From contig NZ_JAUFPW010000033.1 in NCBI RefSeq assembly GCF_030409415.1, positions 62,001 through 126,000 on the forward strand: a DNA stretch of 64,000 nt, in the 5' to 3' direction. Below, one piece after another: positions 9,259-18,800 of this stretch (the stretch's first letter is position 1; every line of letters begins with the position of its first letter). The DNA is from Pedobacter aquatilis. Lineage in GTDB: Bacteria > Bacteroidota > Bacteroidia > Sphingobacteriales > Sphingobacteriaceae. The notes under the pieces are model-generated. The model did not search any database, was not told where the DNA came from, and worked only from the letters and a program-made list of their open reading frames with translations. The translations under genes and the position numbers were made by a program.

Positions 9259-10320
9259 TTAAAAGTCTATTCTCAATTCAGTAGTAAATACATTTCCCTG
9301 CTCTGCATAAAAAAAGGAATGCCTGAGTTGATAGGAGTGCTTCAATCTTTCACTTACATTTTTTAAGCCTGTGCCTTTTTTCTTGGTGGGCAGTGGGTTT
9401 GCAATAAGGTTACTGGTGTTGAAAATTATGTACTTGTCGTCGGTAAAGAGTTCGATGGTCGCCACTTGGTTTTCATCCTTCAGGTTTCCGTGCTTGAAGA
9501 TATTCTCCACCAATGTTAACAGTATTATTGGGGGGATTGTTGCATCAGCATTTTCTATATTTTTTTTGATGTTAAGGTGGAGACGATTTGCATTGCGCAA
9601 CATGCTCAACCTAATTATATATTCAACCTGCTCCATTTCTTTTACTACTGGTACAAAATCTTTCTTATTGGTCTCCAATGCATAATCCATGATCTCTGAT
9701 AAACAATCGATAGCTTCCCCGGCCTGTTCAGGGTTTGTTTTTGAAACCGCCTTGATAAAGTCCAGTGTATTGAATAACAAATGAGGATTTATCTGCGCAC
9801 GCAGATAATCTTTTTCACTTCTCAGGAGCTGGGTTTGAAGATTTCCAAATTCCACGGCGTTTGCGATTTTGATGTCCTTTTCTTTTAAATGTTCCTTTAA
9901 GAAATAATAACCAGTTGCGAATGCCATAAAAAATAATGCCCGATAACCGACAATCGCAACATATTTATATTTTAATGGAAAAGGATTCATCCGTGGTTCG
10001 GCAAACACATGGGTTAAGATTAACCCAACAATTATCGCTCCCCCCAGATACAGTAATGCCTCACTGAATAGGACCAGGATAAACCTGGCTGTTCTTACAA
10101 CGTCTGGACGCCTGGATAGGGGCATAACCAATTCGCCGTGAATGTAAAAGATTGAGATATTTAAAATATAAAAAAGTACATAATACGGCATACTACTAAA
10201 GTTATCACGGACTGCGCCTGCAACAAAAACTTCGATGAAAATGAAGGCTGTCCAAACAATTAAGTTTACGATAAACACTTTATCAAGTGGTAAATGCAGT
10301 TTAGATAAAAAACCTTTCAT
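9259..10320 (-). CDS. LytS/YpdA-type sensor histidine kinase
   Basis: Membrane sensor kinase of the His_kinase (PF06580) class: four hydrophobic segments in the first 140 residues, a short coiled region, then QINPHLLFNTLD with the phospho-acceptor H180, and a C-terminal HATPase-like part with NIFKHG and GTGLKNV. No extracellular sensor domain is visible, so the signal is probably membrane-related. It lies 192 bp downstream of the LytTR response-regulator gene on the same strand, a standard pairing in Bacteroidota. Confidence 0.85.
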   Translation of the reverse strand: MKGFLSKLHLPLDKVFIVNLIVWTAFIFIEVFVAGAVRDNFSSMPYYVLFYILNISIFYIHGELVMPLSRRPDVVRTARFILVLFSEALLYLGGAIIVGLILTHVFAEPRMNPFPLKYKYVAIVGYRALFFMAFATGYYFLKEHLKEKDIKIANAVEFGNLQTQLLRSEKDYLRAQINPHLLFNTLDFIKAVSKTNPEQAGEAIDCLSEIMDYALETNKKDFVPVVKEMEQVEYIIRLSMLRNANRLHLNIKKNIENADATIPPIILLTLVENIFKHGNLKDENQVATIELFTDDKYIIFNTSNLIANPLPTKKKGTGLKNVSERLKHSYQLRHSFFYAEQGNVFTTELRIDF

Positions 10321-10512
10321 CTCGGATAATTAAAATGTTTTCAGATTTAGCTCTTGCTAAAATCGACCATTAAAGCAATGGTTATGAAAGCAATACATAC
10401 AAATAGATTAAAAAAAAGAACAATATTTATTTACAAATCTTCGAAAAAATATGGCCGGATTGGTTCGGACCCTACTACCTCAATGACAGATACGATTACC
10501 ACCACTGATAGC

Positions 10513-11247
10513 TCAACTTGCCCAACCACCGGGTAGGCGATTCCGGACGTAAGTCTCAAATTTATTCCGGTAACTTCTGCTGACCGTAAACTTCTGTCCG
10601 CCAGTCAGTACAATCTGATAGCCATCTAGCTGACGTACATGATTAAAAGAAATAATTTCTGATCGATTGATCCGTAAAAACTCGCTACGCTCTTTTAATG
10701 TTGTTTCCATATCTGTTAAGGTATGGTAGCTTGTGTTTACACTATCTTTTGAAAACACCTGAATATAGTTAGACATGGCTTTTATGTACATGATTTTTTC
10801 ATATTGTAAGCTCAGATAGTTGTTTTTAAGCCCTCCCTTTACCAAAACAAAGTTATCATGTTGTTTGGTTGCAGATACTGATTTCTTTTTCTCGATTAAC
10901 TTTTGTATTTGCTGAGTGAACTTCAGTTTTTGTAAAGGTTTCATCAGATAGCCATCGGCACCAACTTCGAAACTTTCTTCGCCATATTCGCGATGGCCCG
11001 TAATGAAGACCAGATAACTACAATATGGCTTCAATAACTTTGCTGCTTCAATGCCATTAATGAAGGGCATTCCAATATCTGAAAAAATTAGGTCGATGTG
11101 TTGGGCTTGATGAAGATAACGCATCGCATCATAGGCATTCTCGAAGCTTTTGTCATGAATAATCCCTGGAGTGATAGCTATGAGTTCCTCTAATCTGTCG
11201 ATGGAATACCGCTCATCATCAATTACAATGCATCTTAATTCGTTCAT
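10513..11247 (-). CDS. LytTR-family response regulator
   Basis: A 244-residue cytoplasmic regulator. The receiver has the acidic pair D10/D11, the phosphorylation site D57 (IFSDIGMP) and the conserved Lys in MKPLQKL; the LytTR DNA-binding domain follows from about residue 135. It is the evident partner of the LytS-like kinase downstream. A 9-bp inverted repeat lies 5 bp before its start codon and could be its own control site. In contrast to the LytTR protein at 43082, its receiver is complete. Confidence 0.88.
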   Translation of the reverse strand: MNELRCIVIDDERYSIDRLEELIAITPGIIHDKSFENAYDAMRYLHQAQHIDLIFSDIGMPFINGIEAAKLLKPYCSYLVFITGHREYGEESFEVGADGYLMKPLQKLKFTQQIQKLIEKKKSVSATKQHDNFVLVKGGLKNNYLSLQYEKIMYIKAMSNYIQVFSKDSVNTSYHTLTDMETTLKERSEFLRINRSEIISFNHVRQLDGYQIVLTGGQKFTVSRSYRNKFETYVRNRLPGGWAS

Positions 11248-11251
11248 AATG

Positions 11252-11274
11252 TTTTAGCTAGGTATTAGCTAAAA
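11252..11274. promoter_or_regulatory. Inverted repeat before the response-regulator start
   Basis: Perfect inverted repeat TTTTAGCTA - GGTAT - TAGCTAAAA, ending 5 bp before the start codon (minus strand) of the response-regulator gene. The 9-bp arms and 5-bp spacer fit either a protein operator or a small leader hairpin that controls ribosome access. Confidence 0.5.
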
Positions 11275-11484
11275 TAGCCATTGTATTTTGAATTAGCAAT
11301 TCATGAATGTCTCATATGTCATTGACATAGTGTAAACCACTACTCACATAACAATGAAGTATTTCGCATAAAAAATAGCCAGAGGTAGTTTGAACTATCG
11401 AAATTGTGCCACGAAATAATTGTTTATTTATTAACGAACATTTCAACTTTCAGTATTACCTCGCCGTCGGAAGCCATGGTATAG

Positions 11485-11512
11485 GAGGGGTTTTTATACC
11501 CCTCTTTTTTTT
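11485..11512 (+). terminator. Rho-independent terminator in front of the Crp-like gene
   Basis: GAGGGG - 8-nt loop - CCCCTC followed by an eight-base T run, pointing rightward. It ends about 28 bp before the Crp-like start. No rightward gene lies before it (the response regulator faces away), so it would end either a short RNA made from the 11280-11480 gap or a leader transcript of the Crp-like gene. Confidence 0.6.
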
Positions 11513-11539
11513 GCAAGTCGGAATGCATGTAAATCTTCT

Positions 11540-12130
11540 ATGCTCACAGATGAATACTTTCAGGCCGTTGTAAAAAGGATAGATTCGCTCACTGAGGTCA
11601 CGCCCTCCTTTTATATTGCTTTACGACCATTGCTAAAAGTATATAAATTCCCCAATGCCGAGTTTATCCTGAGAAAGGGAAGAAAAGCAAAATTTGCCTG
11701 GTTTGTAATCAAAGGGTATTTAAGGGAGGTAAATCGTAATAACGATACTGGATTGCCTCATACAACGTGGTTCTGGTATCCAAATGATTTTGTGTTAGCC
11801 TATCCTGTTTTTTTTAATCAAAAAGATGCGATCTCTGATATTGAAGTTTTACCAAATACAACAATACTGGAAATCAGCCATGATGATTTCCTGATGCTCA
11901 AATCGAAATTTCCGGCAGTGATAAAGCTAATTGAAGAACTTAAATTCTATTATGATAAGGCAAGGATTGATCACCAGGAAGATCTTTTCAACCTTTCTGG
12001 CAAAGAAAAATATCGCAAATTCTACGCAGCACATTCTGCCTTATTCAATGTTGCAAAACATAAAGACATTGCCTCCTTTTTAGGATTAAAGGATATCGGT
12101 TTCCGCCGGTACTACTCGCTACTTGCCTGA
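11540..12130 (+). CDS. Crp/Fnr-type cyclic-nucleotide-binding regulator
   Basis: A 196-residue protein with a cNMP-binding beta-roll in the first 120 residues (ILRKGRKAKFAWFVIKGYLREV) and a C-terminal helical region whose ending (DIASFLGLKDIGFRRYYSLL) looks like the helix-turn-helix that reads DNA. Bacteroidota have many such proteins with unknown ligands. A strong terminator precedes it, so its own promoter must lie in the last 30 bp or it depends on read-through. The next gene begins 217 bp later in the same direction. Confidence 0.75.
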   Translation: MLTDEYFQAVVKRIDSLTEVTPSFYIALRPLLKVYKFPNAEFILRKGRKAKFAWFVIKGYLREVNRNNDTGLPHTTWFWYPNDFVLAYPVFFNQKDAISDIEVLPNTTILEISHDDFLMLKSKFPAVIKLIEELKFYYDKARIDHQEDLFNLSGKEKYRKFYAAHSALFNVAKHKDIASFLGLKDIGFRRYYSLLA

Positions 12131-12347
12131 ATTTCCAAAAAAATCAAATGAGTACATATTCTTAATAGGAGTGTACAATTGTGCGCTACATTGCCTCGGG
12201 CAATATTGAACTTTATGTTCAGATTCAGGAATGGTTCCTGTATTTAATCAGAAAGGAGTGCTGTGACAAAGAGTTCAAACACATAACTGGGATAAGATCC
12301 CTTTGTGGCGGATGCCACTTTATTCGATTAACATCAAATCATAGTTT

Positions 12348-12806
12348 ATGAAAACACTGAAGCACACCGATTTTTCAATTAAGCCTGAACCAAAGACTAG
12401 GGAGTGGTTACTGCTTGGAATAGGTATCATTCTCGCATCGCTTTTTGCCTACACCGGCATTACAAAGATTATGGACCATGAACGGTTTATGAATGGTATT
12501 TCAAAAGTGGGTCTGATAGGACAATACTCTTTTTTCATTAGCTGGTTCGTTCCGGTTACTGAAATCCTCATTGCAGTTTTATTACTAATTCCGCAATTCA
12601 TCAGGATTGGTCTTTGGAGCTTTTTGTTATTTATGTTGGCTTTTACGTCGTATATTCTGATTGCATTGATTTGGGCCAGTAACCTGCCTTGTCATTGTGG
12701 TGGCGTAGTCGAATCACTTACCTGGACACAGCACCTATGGTTGAACCTAGGATTTATCTTCCTATCTATAGTTGCGATTCGTCTGGAAAAAAGAGTTAAT
12801 CCATAA
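12348..12806 (+). CDS. MauE/DoxX-like membrane protein
   Basis: A 152-residue inner-membrane protein with four hydrophobic segments and the signature AYTGITKIMDHERFMNGI in the first loop. A CHCGG motif (after residue 120) provides a potential redox Cys pair. MauE-type proteins support disulfide or redox maturation of periplasmic proteins. A small secreted protein follows 27 bp later, and a TlpA-like thioredoxin protein lies convergently beyond it, so a redox theme is plausible, though this is inferred. Confidence 0.7.
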   Translation: MKTLKHTDFSIKPEPKTREWLLLGIGIILASLFAYTGITKIMDHERFMNGISKVGLIGQYSFFISWFVPVTEILIAVLLLIPQFIRIGLWSFLLFMLAFTSYILIALIWASNLPCHCGGVVESLTWTQHLWLNLGFIFLSIVAIRLEKRVNP

Positions 12807-12833
12807 AAAATTCAAATTCTAAACATTAAAATT

Positions 12834-13151
12834 ATGAATAACATTAAAAAAATGATCGTGAGCTTCGCAGCCGTTGCTATGATTGTAAGTTTAAGTGCAT
12901 TTTCTTCTACTCACACTTCGGCGTCCTCAAAAACCGTTGATCTTTACTGGTACGATACCAATGATGCAGGTACAACTTTAACGAACCCTGATCAGTACCT
13001 TGCGACCGATTCCCCAGTGCCTCAGCCTTGTGATGGGCCTGAAACGGCAGTTTGTGCCCAAGGATTTACTGAAGAAGAAACGGTAATCGATGGTATTTAC
13101 AGAAGGCCTAATATTACCATTTCGCTTGGAGATGATGCCCATAAAGAATAA
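12834..13151 (+). CDS. Small secreted protein (DUF6520-like)
   Basis: A 105-residue protein with a clear signal peptide (MIVSFAAVAMIVSLSAFSS region) and a short mature part holding two cysteines in PCDGPETAVCAQ. It resembles the small exported proteins that accompany MauE-like genes in Pedobacter and relatives, annotated as DUF6520; the assignment is tentative. It is probably co-transcribed with the MauE-like gene and ended by the hairpin at 13154. Confidence 0.6.
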   Translation: MNNIKKMIVSFAAVAMIVSLSAFSSTHTSASSKTVDLYWYDTNDAGTTLTNPDQYLATDSPVPQPCDGPETAVCAQGFTEEETVIDGIYRRPNITISLGDDAHKE

Positions 13152-13153
13152 CT

Positions 13154-13189
13154 TAAAGCTAATCCCATCATCAGATGGGATTAGCTTTA
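13154..13189. terminator. Bidirectional terminator
   Basis: Perfect 16-bp stem (TAAAGCTAATCCCATC paired with its complement) around a 4-nt loop, between the convergent small secreted-protein and TlpA-like genes. T-rich sequence follows on the right; the hairpin includes the stop codon of the TlpA-like gene. It should stop transcription from both sides. Confidence 0.8.
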
Positions 13190-14485
13190 TTTTTCGGAAA
13201 TCACAATGACGCGCCTGGTGCGCATTTCCGGGAAAAACTTTAGTCCGTAAACTTCCAGCTGCTCATTCAATAAGCTTATATCGAAGGGAACTGGTAAATT
13301 GATTTTGATATCTACTTCTGATTCGTAGCCGGTTCCATTTCCTAAAGCCGGGGCACCTGCAACCTGCAGATAAGCAATCACATCATCCATCTTTCGCCTG
13401 TTTATCTCCAGTACATTTCCTGGAAGCCTGATGATTCCGGTTTTTGCGCTGACGGCTTTAAATCTATGCAGGCTGTCGGTTTGTCTGAGCACCATCACAG
13501 GCATAAGCCTGTTTTCCGATTGAAATCGTATTTTAAAAAAATCAGACAGGTCTGTTCTCATTTTGGCAAATGCATCAGCACGGCTCAATCTGCCTGGTTG
13601 TATCAATTCATAGCAATAGCCGTTTTTCCTTAACCAGCCTTGTTTTTCAACCTTGGGCCTGGCAAAGGTTAACCTTGCTGCTACATCGCCTTCAAGAACA
13701 ATATTCAAATTAAAGGGATCATCCGTATTCCCCTCTTTTTCAGCAAACTTTAATAGTTCTAAAACGGGCGCATTATACATCCAAATTCGCGAAATATTTC
13801 CGCTTTTTAAGTTTGCCCCTGAGCTCGCCGGTATTTTATCATTGTAAGGTGTAATCATAGACCGGTAAATGAATGCCGAATCTGGCCCTCCATTGCCATC
13901 AACGAGCAAGGGCCTTGTTTTTGAGAAGTTCATGTCCTGTACTGAACCCAAATATCCCGACGGGTATCCCTTCAGTCCATTTAAAATACTAGCTTCCTCG
14001 GTTGCAGAGTACGAGGAGAGGTGTAGAATTCGACCAGTTTTACTTATCCAGATTGAAAACGGATAGCCGGTAGTAGGCAGCATTTTAAATAGCGAATTGT
14101 CTTTATTTTCAAATACCGCAAATGGAAGCGAGATGGTATCCTTTAATTGCTTCCTACTTTCCAGAAAAGTATTGACTTCTGCTTTAGTATGCAGGAATGA
14201 TACAGGTAAAACAATCATTTCTGCTCCATGCTTGTTCATTAACCGGCTGTATTTCTGAAATCCGGAGATGCAGGAGCTGCACCACTTATTCCAGTAATCC
14301 AGTATAACCAGTTTACCCCTGAAATCCGATAGTTTTGCTGTCTTTAGCTCGCTGTTTACGATAACGGGGAAGTATAGCTCCGGAACTGAATCACCTACTT
14401 TTAATCTGGGAATATATTTTTCCTGTGCAACTGTGGCTAGATTTAGGCACGCGATTGCTGCTATTAGAAATATTTTACTGCGCAT
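13187..14485 (-). CDS. TlpA-like thioredoxin-fold protein of the SusCD cluster
   Basis: A 432-residue exported protein with a signal peptide, a TlpA/AhpC-TSA thioredoxin domain over about residues 28-175 with the active site WCSSC (C69, C72), and a long C-terminal extension of unknown function. It directly follows SusD (no gap) in a sigma-FecR-SusC-SusD-TlpA operon, an arrangement frequent in Sphingobacteriaceae. It probably acts as a periplasmic thiol oxidoreductase or client-reductase for the transported substrate; the substrate is unknown. Confidence 0.8.
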   Translation of the reverse strand: MRSKIFLIAAIACLNLATVAQEKYIPRLKVGDSVPELYFPVIVNSELKTAKLSDFRGKLVILDYWNKWCSSCISGFQKYSRLMNKHGAEMIVLPVSFLHTKAEVNTFLESRKQLKDTISLPFAVFENKDNSLFKMLPTTGYPFSIWISKTGRILHLSSYSATEEASILNGLKGYPSGYLGSVQDMNFSKTRPLLVDGNGGPDSAFIYRSMITPYNDKIPASSGANLKSGNISRIWMYNAPVLELLKFAEKEGNTDDPFNLNIVLEGDVAARLTFARPKVEKQGWLRKNGYCYELIQPGRLSRADAFAKMRTDLSDFFKIRFQSENRLMPVMVLRQTDSLHRFKAVSAKTGIIRLPGNVLEINRRKMDDVIAYLQVAGAPALGNGTGYESEVDIKINLPVPFDISLLNEQLEVYGLKFFPEMRTRRVIVISEK

Positions 14486-15868
14486 CTATCTGTCATTTTG
14501 TTGCATCCCGCTTAGGCCTATCACCTCGCTAGGAATCGGTAGCGTATATTTGATATCGTTTGGAGCTAAAGTGAAGGTTGTCCCGTTGATATTCCTGCTT
14601 AGGGTTGTTGCAAATTTCGGGTCCAGGTTTAGCCTTCTTAAGTCTGACCAGCGCATGTTCCTGAGAACAAGTTCTTTTCGCCGCTCACTCAGTATCTGAC
14701 TGAGTGCTTCAGTCTGGTTTTTAGCACTTCTGCTCCTGTATCCGGATTTAATATACCTTTTCTGTAGCAATGTGTTGAGCACTTGCATGGACTCGCTTAT
14801 CCTGTCAAGTCTTGCCAGGCATTCTGATTGATTGAGGTAGAGTTCATCAGTCGCCAGGCCAGAGAATGCGGGTGAAGCGCCCCGATAACTTCCCTTAAAA
14901 GCCATATAGGAACCTTCCTTTCTGAAGAAGAGTTTTTTCCGAAGATCCGCATTCTCATAGGAAGCATATAAAACCGTGTCAATCCTTGCGATGCCTGGAA
15001 TAACGGTTGGTAATTCTGCACTCATGGTCGCATGAAAGATAACCTCCTCATTGAATAAAGGGAACGGGGCAGATGAATCGTTGATGGTATTGTAATCCAT
15101 TAACCTGTCATTGATTTTCAAGCTATTTTGAGCATTAGCAAGTGCATTGGGATAATCCTGCATAGTCAAATACGTTCTGGAAAGTAAGGCATAAGCGGCA
15201 GCTTTTGAAGGACGTGTTTTATAGTCGCCTAAATCGGGCAATAGCATCACCGCTCTTTCTAAATCATCAATGATTTGTGCATATGTTTCAGCAAGGTTAG
15301 CGCGAACGGAAACCTCCGATACGTCTGACTTCAGGCGAAGCGGGATACCCAAGCCATTGTTCGCCCTGCCCGCTATGAAAACCGGGGCAAAAACCTGGGC
15401 AAGGTTGTAGAAATGGTAAGCCCTGTAAAAAAGTGCAGCGCCTTTTATAGCATTATATTCCTTTAATTCGCTTTCGCCTGGATTCATCTTCCCTAACCCT
15501 TCAAGAACGATATTCGAATAAAATACTGCCCGGTACGGCCCGATCCAGTTCTTCGTATTTTCGTTATAGCTAATGGTTCTTTGCCAGGTGTAACAGGAAC
15601 GGTGGTATTCCGAAACATTTATATAATCGTCATTGGTGATGAAGTAATCATCTGCGCTGATGGTTCCGATATGGGGATCAGGTCCTGTGGACACCGCACC
15701 CTGCATATAGTTGTCATTATCGAGTATCGCCTGTAATTCTTTTAAGCTTTCCGGAACAACCATAGATAAGGAAGGCTTGGCTTCTAAAAATGTCTTTTTA
15801 CACGAAATGGTGAACAGACAGATGGATGAAAAAATCAGGAGCAGATAAGTAGTTTTAATAGTTTTCAT
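14486..15868 (-). CDS. SusD/RagB-like nutrient-binding outer-membrane lipoprotein
   Basis: A 460-residue lipoprotein with a lipobox ending at C23 (FTISC), followed by the TPR-like helical fold of SusD/RagB proteins (GAALFYRAYHFYNLAQVF, AYALLSRTYLTMQDYPNAL) and a C-terminal LSERRKELVLRNMRWSDLRR segment typical of the family. It would sit as the lid of the SusC barrel and capture a substrate. It lies 2 bp downstream of SusC. No glycoside hydrolase is nearby, so the substrate may be a peptide or another small polymer; the TlpA neighbour hints in that direction. Confidence 0.9.
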   Translation of the reverse strand: MKTIKTTYLLLIFSSICLFTISCKKTFLEAKPSLSMVVPESLKELQAILDNDNYMQGAVSTGPDPHIGTISADDYFITNDDYINVSEYHRSCYTWQRTISYNENTKNWIGPYRAVFYSNIVLEGLGKMNPGESELKEYNAIKGAALFYRAYHFYNLAQVFAPVFIAGRANNGLGIPLRLKSDVSEVSVRANLAETYAQIIDDLERAVMLLPDLGDYKTRPSKAAAYALLSRTYLTMQDYPNALANAQNSLKINDRLMDYNTINDSSAPFPLFNEEVIFHATMSAELPTVIPGIARIDTVLYASYENADLRKKLFFRKEGSYMAFKGSYRGASPAFSGLATDELYLNQSECLARLDRISESMQVLNTLLQKRYIKSGYRSRSAKNQTEALSQILSERRKELVLRNMRWSDLRRLNLDPKFATTLSRNINGTTFTLAPNDIKYTLPIPSEVIGLSGMQQNDR

Positions 15869-15870
15869 AA

Positions 15871-18800
15871 CTAAAAAGTTAAATTAATTCCGAGTGTGAG
15901 GTTTGCCGGGTTTCTTGGCGTATAGATGCTTACCGGATCCAGTCCTTGGTTATTTGCCCTCCACAGCAGGCCTAAGTTGTTTAGGTATGCCGAACAGGTA
16001 AGATTTGAAAAGGGTAATTTCTTGTGCTGGTTTTTATTTAGGCTATAGCTTAACGCAATGTCCTCGAAGCGTATGTTGTCACCCCGCTCAATCAAAACCG
16101 ATGAATAGGTGTAAAACTGATCCCGGTTAGCATTAAGCGGGAAACTGAATGAGGGTACATGGGTATTGCGTTCATCCCCTGGCTTTTGCCACCGCTTTGC
16201 ATAATCACTATGGCCATTCCAGGTCGTGGCCATTACGCCGTAGTTAACAGATGGGTTTCTGAAATAAAAACCCAATTGGAAACTGATGTTAAAGGAAAGT
16301 GAAAAATTCTTGTAGCCGTAGGTATTCCGGATTGAACCAAATGAAGTTGGTGCCGAGTTATAGCTTTTCATATCCTGCAGGAACGTTTCAGAGATAATCC
16401 TGTTGTAATCTGAGCTCAGCCGGCCATTGAGGTATCCTTGAGGATTTCCGGTCGCGGCATCAAGTCCGCCCCAGGGATAGGCATAAATGGCGTAAACCGG
16501 TTCGCCCAGGGAAGGGTTTATCAGAAAGTCAGAAAGGTAGGCATTCCCGAAGTTTGAACTTCTGATGAGGTAGTCGGAGATCCGGGATTTGGCATAACTG
16601 TACAGCAAGTTTACATCCCATCTCACCGTTCCTTTTAATGGCGAGCTGGAGAGCCTGATGTCGACACCACTGCCTTTTATGGATGCGACATTTCCAAAAT
16701 AAAAAGGAGGGGAGTCTCCAATTCCCATTCCTGTTGTTGGATCCAGCGGCGCCTGACCCAACAGATTTACCCCGTTTTTTGTGTAAAATTCCAGGCTCCC
16801 TGCAAGTATATCGTTTTTAATACCGAAATCAAGCCCAAAGTTTAACTGCCTCAATGTCTCCCATTTAAGGGATTCATTGGGCGGAGTGGATATCTCCATG
16901 TAAGGTAGTCCTGTATTCCGGGCATTGCCAACATAATTTCCGGTTGTATAGGCACTGGCCTTTTTTGATACATTGCCCTGTGTCCCGTAGGTTGTACGCA
17001 GTACAAGTGTTGGCAGAAATTCAGAATTATAAAAAGATTCATTATCAACCTTCCAGGAAAACCCAAGGGAGTATAATGGCACTTCCTTTTGATTGGCTTT
17101 TACACCAAACAAATTAGAGGCATCGGTTCTCAAGCTTCCCGATAGCGTAAATCTTTTCTTAAAGCTATAGGATGCATTGGTAAAATAAGACCAGTAACGG
17201 TCTGTAATTCCACTTAGACTTTGTCCGGAGGGGATGCTTGCCCGTGTTACCCCCGCCCGGCTTCCGGCGCTGTACTGCGGCCATTGGGTCACGAAATCAA
17301 TCGCACTGGAAACGACTCCTCCGTTTGGAAAGTAACCATACATTATACCATTATTGGTTAAGCTTTCCAGGCTTCTAATCTCCCAGCCTGCTATCGCATT
17401 TACTTCATGTACACCGGAGAAACTTTTTGAATAAGATAACTGTGCCCTTGCCTGGTGGGAGTTAATTTTTGTTAGCGTTTTGGTCAGGATATCTCCAATG
17501 GGTACCGGGCGGCTTAAGCTCGTTGGGGTGATAATCTGCGTGAAGTTATTGATTAGGTTCCTCGTGTAGTAAGAGGAGGCGGTGTTATCGTTTTCAACAG
17601 TGTTGATTGCTTTTCTGAACTGGTATTTTACAGAGAAGCTAAGCCCGTCAATCATTTGATAATCCATGCCGGCATTTGCAAGCAGTTCCTGATTATCACT
17701 TTTGTAAATTCTTCTGTAAATTTCACCTAGGGGGGAATATTCCCAGTTCAGGAAGCCTAGGCGGGATGACTGCTCAAGCAGAACTCTGTTGTAGTTCAGA
17801 TCTACAGCTAGTGCCTTCCCGTTTTCATCGACTAGTTTGGCATATGGGTAAAGTTGCCTGCCACCAACGGCCAGGTTTATGCCGGAATTATTGCCGGCTT
17901 CACTTTTACTATTGATGAAGTTTAAGGCGAACTCAGCCTTCACGCTTTTGCTGAGCTCTATTGAATTTTGTGCACGTAAGGACAGCCTTTTGTTGCCTTG
18001 TCCGACAAATGAGCTTACTTCTTTATCCAGCCCGGCAGAGAGGTAATAGTGACTTCGCTCGCCTGCGCCGCTGATGTTTACGGCATGGCGCTGAATGTTT
18101 GAGTTTCTGTAAAAATTTTGCTTTAACGCCTGAGCACCGTCGGTACCTTTAAAGCCCTCAATTCTCCGGTTTAACTCTTCTGCTGTAATGCCGCCGTCTC
18201 TGGCCTGTCTTAAGCTTTCGATAAATGGCGTAAAGGCGGGAAAGGATATGCCTGAGGTCAATAAGCTTTCGTTTGCCCGGAAGTAGCCAAGGTCAAAGAG
18301 TTTTTGTTCAAACTCCAGGAAATCCCTGCTGTTGATCCGTTTTAATTCTTCCACCAGGGGGCGCTGCATAAAGGTTATCGTGGAGGAGAGGTTTATCCTC
18401 GGCTGACCGGTCCTTCCCCTTTTGGTGGTCAGGACAATTACCCCGTTACCCGCCCTTGAACCCCAGATGGAAGCTGCTGCTGCATCTTTTAGGATAGTGA
18501 CACTCTCTATGTCGTTTGGGTTGATGTCCGCAATATTGCCCTCGTATGGAAAGTTATTGAGTATTATCAGTGGTGTTGCATCGGAGAAAATTGTGCTCCG
18601 GCCGCGAATGGATAGGTTGTCCTTGCCGCGTTCGTTCCGGTTGGTGAGGAACCCGGCCGCCATGTTTTCGAGCTTGTCGAGTATATTTGAGGATGGCCGC
18701 CTGCTTAATTCAGCATTATTGATTTGTTCAAAACTCCCTGTCGCGCGCTCTTTCGGAATGGACTGGTATCCGGTGGAGACAATTTGCACATCTTCGAGCC

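Noticed and set aside
10354..10536. 60-codon frame between kinase and regulator genes
   Set aside because: Low-complexity Thr/Lys sequence that runs into the regulator's 3' end on the other strand; not a gene.
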